DNA of 35,243 nt from Cytophagaceae bacterium. Its GTDB lineage: Bacteria > Bacteroidota > Bacteroidia > Cytophagales > Spirosomataceae. The stretch covers positions 1 to 35,243 of the forward strand of contig SXXW01000022.1 of the NCBI GenBank assembly GCA_005791165.1, given 5' to 3'. A program made the position numbers and the translations under genes. The notes beneath the pieces are model-generated. The model ran no database searches. It was given only the letters and a program-made list of their open reading frames with translations, and was not told the origin of the DNA. Below, one piece after another: positions 7,558 to 15,760 of this stretch. Within the stretch, counting starts at the first letter, position 1. Each line of letters starts with the position of its first letter.

Positions 7558-8472
7558 ATGAAACATGTCATCTCATTCCTTTATTTTTCTATTTCTATAA
7601 TCTCTATGAATCAACTAAATGCACAAGGTGTTCAGGCTTTATATCCTGGAGCGATCCCGAATTATATAGATGGACCTAATCTTCAGAAGAGCGAAGTTAC
7701 GGGGGGGATTGAACGTAAATCAAATGTGAGTATTCCTACTTATGAATTTTTTGAAGCCAAAGGAGGTAAAACGCAGAAACCTTGTGTTGTTGTTTGTCCG
7801 GGTGGTGGGTATAAAATTTTAGCTTCAACGCATGAAGGGACTGATATCGCTAAGAAATTTAACGAATTGGGGATTCATGCATTGGTATTGTATTACCGTA
7901 TCCCTGATTCTGCTAGGCAGGTAGATCGCAAAATTGCTCCTTTGCAAGATGCCCAACAAGCCATCAGGTTGGTTAGAAAAAATGCGAATAAATGGGGTAT
8001 CGATGTTGGCAAGATAGGTGTTATGGGTTTTTCAGCTGGAGGACATTTGGCAGCTTCTGCAGCTACCCACTTTGAAAAAGATTATACTGGAGTGGATGAT
8101 GGCATTAATCTTAGACCTGATTTTCAAATATTATTATATCCTGTGATAAGTTTTAGGCCATTTGGTCATTTGGGTTCATCCCTTAATTTGCTTGGTAAAA
8201 AGCCTTCAGAGGAATTGATTCACTTGTTTTCGAACGAAGAGCAAATTACGGATTACACACCTAAAGCTTTTATAGTACATGCAGCTGATGACAAAGCGGT
8301 GCCCATTAAAAACTCCTTGTTATATGTTGAAAAGCTTACCGAAAATAATGTCGCAGCTGATTTACATGTGTATGCCAAAGGAGGTCATGGATTTGGTTTA
8401 AACAATAAAACCACAAAAGAATTGTGGTTTGATCGTTTAGCTGAATGGTTAAAGACAAATCATATTCTTTGA
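7558..8472 (+). CDS. secreted alpha/beta-hydrolase, BD-FAE/acetylxylan-esterase-like
   Basis: A 304-residue protein with an N-terminal signal peptide (cleavage likely after residue 22, in LNAQG). It has the oxyanion-hole motif CPGGGY at 80-85, the nucleophile elbow GFSAGG with Ser159, the acid in HAADDKAVP (Asp245) and His277 in GGHGFGL, so the catalytic triad is complete. The family removes acetyl or feruloyl groups from plant polysaccharides or cleaves other small esters. It is secreted to the periplasm or surface and could serve the nearby SusC/SusD system, but it lies in the trmD operon. The last 13 bases overlap the tail of the permease gene on the other strand. Confidence 0.88.
   Translation: MKHVISFLYFSISIISMNQLNAQGVQALYPGAIPNYIDGPNLQKSEVTGGIERKSNVSIPTYEFFEAKGGKTQKPCVVVCPGGGYKILASTHEGTDIAKKFNELGIHALVLYYRIPDSARQVDRKIAPLQDAQQAIRLVRKNANKWGIDVGKIGVMGFSAGGHLAASAATHFEKDYTGVDDGINLRPDFQILLYPVISFRPFGHLGSSLNLLGKKPSEELIHLFSNEEQITDYTPKAFIVHAADDKAVPIKNSLLYVEKLTENNVAADLHVYAKGGHGFGLNNKTTKELWFDRLAEWLKTNHIL
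8401..8430 (-). terminator. possible terminator of the permease gene, inside the opposing esterase gene
   Basis: Positions 8408-8416 (AAACCACAA) and 8422-8430 form a 9-bp stem with a 5-nt loop. Read on the minus strand it comes 30 nt after the permease stop and is followed by TTTTATTGTT. The T tract is imperfect. Confidence 0.42.
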
Positions 8473-9863
8473 TTTTTCTTCATGACGTAATAAAATGGTA
8501 TCCCTACTAGAACGATAACTAAGCCTATTGTGGACGATATTGTTTTTACCCAAAGTAAATTTCCGGCTAAAAATAATAAGCAAATCAAATAAATCGAAAA
8601 GATAATTTTTTGGCTCATAGGTAATTGTGCCCCCATGATTCTAGTTTTAAATACGGATGCTACGGTTAAGAAGTAAAAGATTAAGATCGCAAATACCGTA
8701 AAGTCTAAAAGTGTACCATAAGATCCGGAAAAGCATAATGCAATTGCCCATATTCCTTGAATGAATAGTGAGTTGGCAGGTACACCATTTTTATTTGTTT
8801 CCGCAGCTTTTTGGAAAAACAAACGATCGTTTGCCATCGCTTGAAATAAACGACCACCAGCTAGAATGATTCCATTATTACATCCAAAGGTGGAAATCAT
8901 AATTAATATAGCCATAACAGTAGCTCCTATGGTACCTAACACTGCTTGTAAAGCAGCAGATCCTAGTCGGTCCTGGCTTGCAAACATAATACCTCTTAAG
9001 TAGGGGCTAGCGCCATTGGGATCACCTTCTAAGGGCAGTATGCCTAAATAGGCAATATTCGTTAATATATATAATAAACAAACAAGGGCTGCTCCATAGA
9101 CTAAGCCTTTGGCAATTGTTTTTTTAGGGTCTTCAAAGTCGGCACTGGCAAAAGTCACATTGTTCCAAGCTGAGGAGGAGAATAAGGGTCCGATCATGGC
9201 TACGCCAAATAAGCTGCCAAATTGCCAAATACTGATATTTTCAAATGAGTTTGTCGTAGCGCTATAGGTTTGAGTCTCTTTGAAAAAATGATCGAAATGC
9301 ACCCAGCCATTTGAAATACCTACATAAACTCCTATGATAATTAGGATAACTATGGCGCCAATTTTAGTAATGGTAAAAACATTTTGAACCAAAGATGCAA
9401 AAGATATTCCTCTTAGATTGACAAAGGTTAAGGTGGCAATTAAAATGGCCGCTAAAATTTGTTGGCTTGTAATATAATTCCCAACTAAAGGAACGTCATT
9501 GATTAATTCAGGTAATAAAATTCCCGTATACTTAGCAAAAGCGACTGCAACGGCAGCAATAGTTCCTGTTTGAATGACTAAAAAAGTTGTCCAGCCGAAC
9601 AGAAAGCCAATCATTGGATTGTAAGATTCTTTTAAGTAAATATATTGGCCACCTGTTTTTGGAAATATTGTTGACAACTTTCCGTAGGCATAAGCACCTG
9701 TGATGGTCACAAAACTGGTCAGAACCCAGGTCATAATCCAAGCGATGGGGGAGGTTAGTTGGCGGCCAACTTCCGCACTTACTAAAAATATGCCTGAACC
9801 TATCATGGATCCCATGACTAACATGGTCGCATCTAAGGTATTTAATTTCTTTATATCCATCAT
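8460..9863 (-). CDS. APC-superfamily amino acid permease
   Basis: A 467-residue integral membrane protein with about 12 helices. The first helix carries the APC signature MGSMIGSGIFLV (substrate-binding GSG), and the second region has PKTGGQYIYLKESYNP and FGWTTF. It resembles the LAT-like branch (solute carrier 7 relatives) that moves neutral or cationic amino acids. The exact substrate is unknown. Two ATGs stand in a row (9863 and 9860) and either could be used. The start faces the divergent sigma-factor gene across 244 bases containing a double LacI-type palindrome. The 3' end overlaps the esterase gene by 13 bases. Confidence 0.92.
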   Translation of the reverse strand: MMDIKKLNTLDATMLVMGSMIGSGIFLVSAEVGRQLTSPIAWIMTWVLTSFVTITGAYAYGKLSTIFPKTGGQYIYLKESYNPMIGFLFGWTTFLVIQTGTIAAVAVAFAKYTGILLPELINDVPLVGNYITSQQILAAILIATLTFVNLRGISFASLVQNVFTITKIGAIVILIIIGVYVGISNGWVHFDHFFKETQTYSATTNSFENISIWQFGSLFGVAMIGPLFSSSAWNNVTFASADFEDPKKTIAKGLVYGAALVCLLYILTNIAYLGILPLEGDPNGASPYLRGIMFASQDRLGSAALQAVLGTIGATVMAILIMISTFGCNNGIILAGGRLFQAMANDRLFFQKAAETNKNGVPANSLFIQGIWAIALCFSGSYGTLLDFTVFAILIFYFLTVASVFKTRIMGAQLPMSQKIIFSIYLICLLFLAGNLLWVKTISSTIGLVIVLVGIPFYYVMKKNQRI

Positions 9864-10107
9864 TAATTATTTTAATTTATCAGTTTAATACAATATAGAA
9901 TTTATCAAAAAAAAAGATGTCTATCTATAATTTAATCTTAAATATGGTCGGAATATTGCGAATAAAAAAATGTAAACGTTTACGGTAACGTTTACAGTAA
10001 AAAATTATAGATTTTCTTGGTTTTTAAACAATTGATTTACTTATATTAAAGAGCTCTAATAGTAACGAATAAATTAAATATTTGATAAATACAATTTATA
10101 AAAATCG
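9864..10107. promoter_or_regulatory. divergent control region between permease and sigma factor
   Basis: This AT-rich stretch must hold the promoters of two divergent genes. I see no clean TAnnTTTG element on either strand. The one strong feature is the pair of palindromes at 9971-9996, about midway between the two starts, suited to repressing one or both genes. Confidence 0.55.
9971..9996. promoter_or_regulatory. double LacI-family-type operator
   Basis: GTAAACGTTTAC at 9972-9983 is a perfect 12-bp palindrome. GTAACGTTTACA at 9985-9996 is a second, slightly imperfect one, centred 12 bases further, on nearly the same helix face. The block also begins TGTAAACG and ends CGTTTACA, so it is an inverted repeat overall. 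The central CG with AAACGTTT flanks is characteristic of LacI-family regulators (PurR, CcpA and relatives). No regulator gene is in the window. Confidence 0.68.
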
Positions 10108-10677
10108 ATGAAAAATAGTATCAATGAGATTGAATTATGGGATGAGCTTCGTGGTGGTAGTCAGGAAGCATTTTCAAAATTATATCAAATGTTTATTAAT
10201 CCACTTTATTCTTATTCGGTTGGAATTTCGAGTGATAAAGATTTGATTAAAGATTGCCTTCATGATTTATTTGTTGAGTTGTGGAAAAATCATTCCAATC
10301 TTGGTCCCACGACTAGTGTTAAATTTTATTTAATGGCATCGATCAAACGGAAATTGATTCGTCATATTGATGGCAATATAAAATCAATTAATCATCATGT
10401 TAATTATACAAGGGATTATGTGGAAGATTTACCATCCCAAGAATCTGTTTTAATGCTAAATGAAGCACAGGTAGAAATGAATGTTAAAGTCGCGAATAGT
10501 TTACATTTATTAAGTAAACGCCAACGAGAGGCTATTCAATTGAAGTTTTATAAAAATTTGGATACTGACCAGATTAGTGAACAAATGAATATTAATGCGC
10601 AGTCGGTTTATAATTTAATATTTGGAGCGCTTCGGGTCATAAAAGAGAGCTTAATAAATAAAACATTTTCTGTTTAA
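10108..10677 (+). CDS. ECF-type RNA polymerase sigma factor
   Basis: A 189-residue sigma-70 family protein containing only regions 2 and 4, as in ECF sigmas. Region 2 runs about 19-60 (FSKLYQMFINPLYSYSVG, then LIKDCLHDLFVELW). Region 4, with its helix-turn-helix, is about 134-180 (LSKRQREAIQLKFYKNLDTDQISEQMNI). It resembles the Bacteroidota group usually found beside a FecR anti-sigma and a SusC/SusD pair. Here SusC/SusD follow but no full FecR gene does. It probably directs transcription of the downstream transport genes. LacI-type palindromes lie both upstream and downstream of it. Confidence 0.93.
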   Translation: MKNSINEIELWDELRGGSQEAFSKLYQMFINPLYSYSVGISSDKDLIKDCLHDLFVELWKNHSNLGPTTSVKFYLMASIKRKLIRHIDGNIKSINHHVNYTRDYVEDLPSQESVLMLNEAQVEMNVKVANSLHLLSKRQREAIQLKFYKNLDTDQISEQMNINAQSVYNLIFGALRVIKESLINKTFSV

Positions 10678-10737
10678 TAGAATTAATTTCAGAATTATTT
10701 GAGTATATCAGTGTTCTGTACTGCTTTATAAGGTATA

Positions 10738-10750
10738 TTAAACGTTTACA
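10738..10750. promoter_or_regulatory. third LacI-type operator, upstream of susC
   Basis: TTAAACGTTTACA differs by one base from the TGTAAACGTTTACA form of the upstream sites, with a 10-bp perfect palindrome TAAACGTTTA at 10739-10748. It lies 61 bases after the sigma stop and about 215 bases before the susC start. Confidence 0.6.
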
Positions 10751-10756
10751 TGTTTT

Positions 10757-10951
10757 ATGCCCTTTAGAAAAATAAGTCATTTTTGGGTTTATCGAAATTT
10801 TCTAAAGAGAATTATATTATATCAAATTAAAACAATATCGTTAGGAATAGGTTCTAATAGCGATTTGAAACAATTAGAGAACCAATTAAGCCATGATGAA
10901 AGCAAAGCATTGTGGATTAAGATTAACCAAACTTTGCAAATTATTCACTAA
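10757..10951 (+). CDS. doubtful 64-residue ORF in the susC leader
   Basis: This is the only open frame of note in the 287 bases between the sigma factor and susC, where a FecR-type anti-sigma gene is usually found in this kind of locus. The product is basic in its first half, has no membrane segment and no motif I can name. Its end, SHDESKALWIKINQTL, is loosely like a segment found in the N-terminal part of Bacteroidota FecR proteins, so it could be a decayed remnant, but this is a weak resemblance. It may equally be non-coding leader. Low confidence. Confidence 0.2.
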   Translation: MPFRKISHFWVYRNFLKRIILYQIKTISLGIGSNSDLKQLENQLSHDESKALWIKINQTLQIIH

Positions 10952-10964
10952 ACAAAATCATTTT

Positions 10965-13900
10965 ATGAGAAAAAAATTACTTTCAAAAGTACTTTTAAGC
11001 ATGATTTTCATGTTTTTAGGGGTACAAGCGTTTGCTCAGGATCGTGCGGTCACAGGGCGCGTAACAGCTTCTGATGATGGCTCAGGTGTTCCTGGGGTTT
11101 CTGTTTTAGTCAAAGGCTCAACTATTGGAACGTCAACTGATGTCAATGGAAATTTTAAAATTTCTGCAGCATCATCAGCGGTTTTACAATTTAGTTCAGT
11201 GGGTTACATTACTCAAGATATTTCGGTGGGTAATAAGACTCAGATTGATGTTAAATTGCTTGCTGACAACACTAGTTTGTCTGAAGTAGTCGTTGTAGGT
11301 TATGGTACTCAGAAAAAGAGTCAAATGACGGGTGCTATTTCTTCGGTTTCTTCAAAAGAAATTAGCGAATTACCTGTAACGAATGCTCGCCAAGCCTTAC
11401 AAGGTCGTGCGGCAGGTGTTGACGTAGTACAGCCTGGATCCAAGCCTGGAGCTGGTCCTCAAATTCGAATTAGAGGTAGACGTTCATTTAATGCAACGAA
11501 TGATCCTTTGTATGTAGTCGATGGTATACCTTTAGCCGGCGGTATTGATGATATAAACCCTTCAGATATTACCTCTATGGAGGTTTTGAAAGATGCATCT
11601 TCTACAGCTATTTATGGTTCAAGGGGAGCCAATGGAGTTGTTTTGATTTCAACCAAACGAGGTAAAGCTGGTAAAACGATTGTTTCAGTGGATTCTTATT
11701 ATGGTTTAAACCAGCAATTAGGTACGATCGGAGTAATGAACGGTGCTGAATTTGCTGAATACAAACGTGAATCAAGAAGGGCTGTAGGTCAATATTCTTT
11801 AGGTGCAGCTAATGCGACGGATGATGCGAAGATTTTTGAGCCTCGCGAGCTAGCTAGTATTGCTATGGGCAGATCTACTGATTATGTAGATGGAATGTTG
11901 CGAGCAGGAGCCATTCAAAGTCATCAGGTAGGTGTTTCTGGTGGAACCGAAAATACTCAATTTAATATTTCTGGTAACTTCTTTAATGATATTGGGGTAG
12001 TCAAAATGCAGGATTTTAGTCGTTATACCTTTAGAGTAAATTTAGACCATAGAATTAATAGAAATGTCAAAATAGGTTTATCTACCTTAGTCGTTAATTC
12101 AATAAGAAATGGCGAGAACTTAAACATTTTAGGTGGAGCCATGCAAGAGAATCCATTAGGAGAGCCTTATGATGCTAATGGTAATTTAGTTTTCTTGCCG
12201 ACAAATGACGGATTGAGAACAAATCCTTTCTCCGAAATTGTTCCAGGAGCAAACGTAGACGAAAATAGACGTTATCGTATTTTTAACAGTTTATATGCCG
12301 AAGTTAATTTAGCGAAAGGACTTACTTATAAAGTTAATTTTGGACCTGATTTTACGATTGGTCGTTCGGGTAGATTTATTGGAGCTTTTACTAACAATAA
12401 TCGTGGTGGTAACGCAACGGGTTCTGTTAATGAATCTTTTTCGTTCAACTATACTCTTGAGAACATTCTAAATTATTCTAAGAAATTTAATGATGTACAT
12501 AATTTAAATGTTACTGCTTTGCAGTCTATTCAGCAAGATAAATTTGAAACAACCAGTATTTCGGTTAATGGTATTCCAGCTGAGACACAATCATATAATC
12601 GTTTAGGGGATGCAAGTCTTATTACTGGTGCAAATACTAATTTGACTGAATGGACTCTTTTGTCTTACATGGGACGTTTAAACTACGACTATAAGGAGAA
12701 ATATTTATTAACTGCAACAGTTCGTATGGATGGTTCATCTCGTTTTGGTGCTAATACTAAATTCGGTGTTTTCCCTTCATTTGCATTGGGTTGGAATATT
12801 TCAGAGGAGCCATTTATTAAAGATGTAACTGCTATAGACCAATTAAAGTTAAGAGCTAGTTGGGGTGCCATCGGTAATCAAGCTATCAACCCATATCAAA
12901 CTCAGTCTCTTTTAGGTAGAACTGCATATGCTTGGGATAATTCAGCTGCTTATGGTTACCGTCCAAATACAATTGGAAACCCGGATTTACGTTGGGAAAC
13001 TTCGACAACAAAAAATATTGGTTTAGATTTTAGTTTTTTAAGAGGTCGTATTTCTGGAACAGCTGAATATTATGTAACGAATACGACTGATTTATTAGCT
13101 CCACAGCCTTTGCCAACTTCCATTGGTTTTGGAGGTTTTACAACCAATATTGGAGAGACTCAAAATTCAGGTATTGAGTTGACCTTGTCTACGGTTAATG
13201 TGGATAAGGGTGATTTTCAGTGGACTTCTGATTTAATTTTTACTAAAAATAAAGAAGAAATTGTTTCATTAGCCAATGGGAAAGTGGATGATATTGGTGC
13301 GGGTAGGTTCATAGGCCAACCTTTATCTGTTTTCTTTGATTATAAGAAAATAGGTATTTGGCAAACTTCTGAGCGTGACCAAGCACTAGCTTTTGGAGAT
13401 CGTGTAGGTCAAATTAAAGTACAGGATTTTAATAATGACGGTAAAATTAATGCCGATGACCGTCAAATTTTGGGATCAGCTGTTCCTAGTTTTGCGGCAG
13501 GTTTAACGAATCGTTTTAGCTACAAAGGTTTTGATTTATCAATTTTCATCTTTACTCGCGTAGGTCAGTTGATCCGTTCTCGTTTTCATGATAACGTAAA
13601 CCAATTAGCTGGACGTTATAATAATTTATCTTTAAATTATTGGACACCTAATAACCCAACGAATGAATTCCCTCAACCTGTTGTTACCCAGGAATTCCCG
13701 AAAAATGGATCTTCTTTAACGTATTTTGATGGTAGCTTCTTTAAAATAAGGAATATTAATATTGGGTATAACCTTTCTGATAAAGTAGCAAAGAAGTTGA
13801 AAATGGAAAGCATTCGTGTATTTGCTTCTATTCAACAACCTTTAATTTTAGCAGAATATCGCCAAAAATATAAAGGTATAGATCCTGAAACTTTTGTAGA

Positions 13901-13991
13901 TGGTGAGCAAGGAGTTGGTGGTGGTGAGGTGAATACGAACATTTCGCCTGCAACATCCATTACCACTTTTGGATTTAATCTTAAATTTTAA
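10965..13991 (+). CDS. SusC/RagA-family TonB-dependent outer-membrane receptor
   Basis: A 1008-residue receptor. I placed the start at 10965 because the sequence from there is a proper signal peptide (MRKKLLSKVLLSMIF, cleavage after QAFA). The frame is open further upstream, but that part is not signal-like. Order of domains: carboxypeptidase-regulatory-like domain (about 28-105, VTGRVTASDDG... GVPGVSVLVKGS), TonB box region with VVVGYGTQKKSQMTGA, plug domain (LQGRAAGVDV, PLYVVDGIP, SSTAIYGSRGANGVVLI) and a beta barrel ending in phenylalanine. No N-terminal secretin/STN signalling domain is present. With SusD it imports a glycan or oligosaccharide across the outer membrane, using TonB energy. 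The substrate cannot be told. Confidence 0.96.
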   Translation: MRKKLLSKVLLSMIFMFLGVQAFAQDRAVTGRVTASDDGSGVPGVSVLVKGSTIGTSTDVNGNFKISAASSAVLQFSSVGYITQDISVGNKTQIDVKLLADNTSLSEVVVVGYGTQKKSQMTGAISSVSSKEISELPVTNARQALQGRAAGVDVVQPGSKPGAGPQIRIRGRRSFNATNDPLYVVDGIPLAGGIDDINPSDITSMEVLKDASSTAIYGSRGANGVVLISTKRGKAGKTIVSVDSYYGLNQQLGTIGVMNGAEFAEYKRESRRAVGQYSLGAANATDDAKIFEPRELASIAMGRSTDYVDGMLRAGAIQSHQVGVSGGTENTQFNISGNFFNDIGVVKMQDFSRYTFRVNLDHRINRNVKIGLSTLVVNSIRNGENLNILGGAMQENPLGEPYDANGNLVFLPTNDGLRTNPFSEIVPGANVDENRRYRIFNSLYAEVNLAKGLTYKVNFGPDFTIGRSGRFIGAFTNNNRGGNATGSVNESFSFNYTLENILNYSKKFNDVHNLNVTALQSIQQDKFETTSISVNGIPAETQSYNRLGDASLITGANTNLTEWTLLSYMGRLNYDYKEKYLLTATVRMDGSSRFGANTKFGVFPSFALGWNISEEPFIKDVTAIDQLKLRASWGAIGNQAINPYQTQSLLGRTAYAWDNSAAYGYRPNTIGNPDLRWETSTTKNIGLDFSFLRGRISGTAEYYVTNTTDLLAPQPLPTSIGFGGFTTNIGETQNSGIELTLSTVNVDKGDFQWTSDLIFTKNKEEIVSLANGKVDDIGAGRFIGQPLSVFFDYKKIGIWQTSERDQALAFGDRVGQIKVQDFNNDGKINADDRQILGSAVPSFAAGLTNRFSYKGFDLSIFIFTRVGQLIRSRFHDNVNQLAGRYNNLSLNYWTPNNPTNEFPQPVVTQEFPKNGSSLTYFDGSFFKIRNINIGYNLSDKVAKKLKMESIRVFASIQQPLILAEYRQKYKGIDPETFVDGEQGVGGGEVNTNISPATSITTFGFNLKF

Positions 13992-14009
13992 TTAAATATT
14001 TTTATAGAT

Positions 14010-15686
14010 ATGAAAAATGTATTTAAAAGAAAGATATTCTCTTTCACCGCAAATTTAGGGGCTGTTATTGTATTAATCATAGGCACTCAATCTTGTACTG
14101 ACCTATTAACTGAAAAGGTTATTTCTAGTATTGGAAATGATTATATAAATACTCCTAAAGGATTAAATGATGCAGTTAATGCAGCATATTCTACGAATCG
14201 CTCTTGGTATGGTACTGAACGAGGCATGAACCTTACTATTTTTGGTACTGACTCTTATACAAACGGGGCAGATGGAAGCTGGAAATTCATGAATACCTAT
14301 ACGACTGATTTTGATACTCGAAATGGTCACATTGCCGAATTATGGAATGATTTTTATCTCGGAATCAATACTTGTAATGCAATTATCGAACGCGCTCCCA
14401 AAGTAACTGGGATTGCAGATGCAACAAGAAAGCAACGTGTTGCAGAGGCTAAATTTATTCGGGCGCATCATTATTTTATTTTAACTCAATTATTTGGTGG
14501 TGTTGATTTACGTTTAACTGAAACAGTCGCTCCCACTAAAGATGTTAAAAGATCTACTGTTGCGGCTCAATATGCTCAAATAATTAAAGATCTTTCAGAA
14601 GCAATACCTGACCTTGAAGCTAAAGCTAAATCTTCTGATTTTGGCCGTGCTACTCGTCCTGCAGCTGAACATTTATTAGGTAAGGTTTACTTGACTAAGG
14701 CTACGTCAATTGCAAAGGCGGGTGATGATTATGCTAAGGCAATAGCTAATTTGAAAAGTGTGATAGCTAATTATGGAATTACATTACTACCTAATTTTGC
14801 TGATGTACATAAGCAAGGTAATGAAATGAACAATGAAGTTATATGGTCTATTCAGTACACTAGAGATCCTTTAACGAATGCGGGTGGTAATAATGCACAC
14901 GTTTTCTTTGGTATGGAATATGATGTATTGCCAGGTATGCAACGTGATACTGAAAACGGTCGTCCATTTAAGCGGTATATGCCTACCAAATATACGCTGG
15001 ATGTAGTTTTTAATAATCGTGATAATGATAGCCGTTACAAAAAGTCTTTTAAAGACACCTATTATTCAAATAAGCCTGGAACGTATAATACAAGTTTTGA
15101 TTTAACGAAAAAATCAGTTACGTATGCTACGGGTGATACGGCTATTTATTTACCAGGTTTTGAAATGTCGGTGGAAGAAAGAGCTAAGAAAAAGTATCAG
15201 GTTTTGGTTCCTTCTCGATATGACGAACGTATTTTTCTTGCTGTAAATAAACATTTCGATGGTGGTCGTATAGATCGTACTCAATTCGAAGGGGGTCGTG
15301 ATTTTATCGCATTTCGTTTAGCAGATACTTATTTAATGTTAGCTGAAGCGCAATATTTTTCTAATTTGAAAGCAGATGCGGTGGCTACTTATAATGTTAT
15401 TCGCAGACGTGCCGCTTGGCCAGGAAAGGAAGCCAATATGTTAATTACTGAAGGTGACCTTACTATTGATTTTGTCATGGATGAGCGTGAGCGTGAATTA
15501 TTAGGTGAGCAATATCGCTGGTTAGATTTAGCTCGTTGGGGTAATTTGATCGAGCGTGTGAAAAAATTTAATCCACAAGCAGCTCCATTCATTAAGTCTC
15601 ACCATGTTTTGAGACCTATTCCTCAATTACAGATTGACCGAGTTACTGGTAACGCAGCTAGTTTCCCTCAAAATCCAGGATATTAA
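14010..15686 (+). CDS. SusD/RagB-family surface lipoprotein
   Basis: A 558-residue lipoprotein with Cys29 (GTQSC) after a hydrophobic stretch. SusD features: the N-terminal YINTPKGLNDAVNAAY segment, the TPR-like helices with WNDFYLGINTCNAIIERA, RVAEAKFIRAHHYFILTQLFGGVDL, and the C-terminal RLADTYLMLAEAQYF, ERERELLGEQYRWLDLARWGNL and HHVLRPIPQLQID. SusD forms the lid over the SusC barrel and binds the ligand. It starts 18 bases after susC ends, so the two form an operon, and a strong hairpin follows it. Confidence 0.96.
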   Translation: MKNVFKRKIFSFTANLGAVIVLIIGTQSCTDLLTEKVISSIGNDYINTPKGLNDAVNAAYSTNRSWYGTERGMNLTIFGTDSYTNGADGSWKFMNTYTTDFDTRNGHIAELWNDFYLGINTCNAIIERAPKVTGIADATRKQRVAEAKFIRAHHYFILTQLFGGVDLRLTETVAPTKDVKRSTVAAQYAQIIKDLSEAIPDLEAKAKSSDFGRATRPAAEHLLGKVYLTKATSIAKAGDDYAKAIANLKSVIANYGITLLPNFADVHKQGNEMNNEVIWSIQYTRDPLTNAGGNNAHVFFGMEYDVLPGMQRDTENGRPFKRYMPTKYTLDVVFNNRDNDSRYKKSFKDTYYSNKPGTYNTSFDLTKKSVTYATGDTAIYLPGFEMSVEERAKKKYQVLVPSRYDERIFLAVNKHFDGGRIDRTQFEGGRDFIAFRLADTYLMLAEAQYFSNLKADAVATYNVIRRRAAWPGKEANMLITEGDLTIDFVMDERERELLGEQYRWLDLARWGNLIERVKKFNPQAAPFIKSHHVLRPIPQLQIDRVTGNAASFPQNPGY

Positions 15687-15701
15687 TTCTATTTAATTTG
15701 T

Positions 15702-15709
15702 TAATTTTG
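15702..15709 (+). promoter_or_regulatory. possible -7 element for the PmoA gene
   Basis: TAATTTTG matches TAnnTTTG, but no good -33 element is in place and the expected start would fall at the foot of the adjacent hairpin. Confidence 0.3.
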
Positions 15710-15711
15710 TA

Positions 15712-15745
15712 AAATTCCGAAGGTGTTTACCTTCGGAATTTTTAT
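15712..15745 (+). terminator. terminator after susD
   Basis: AAATTCCGAAGGT (15712-15724), loop GTTT, ACCTTCGGAATTT (15729-15741): a perfect 13-bp stem with a 4-nt loop, followed by a short TTATT tail. It lies 26 bases after the susD stop and 16 bases before the next start. Confidence 0.75.
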
Positions 15746-15760
15746 TAAACCTATATTCTT

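Noticed and set aside
8560..9740. Permease considered as a drug or peptide transporter
   Set aside because: The GSG motif in helix 1 and the PKTGGQYIY segment fit the APC amino acid family.
9700..9888. Plus-strand open frame over the permease N-terminus
   Set aside because: It is antisense to a highly conserved membrane protein and shows no motif of its own.
10893..10964. Upstream extension of susC
   Set aside because: The added 24 residues precede a complete signal peptide starting at 10965 and do not look like part of one.
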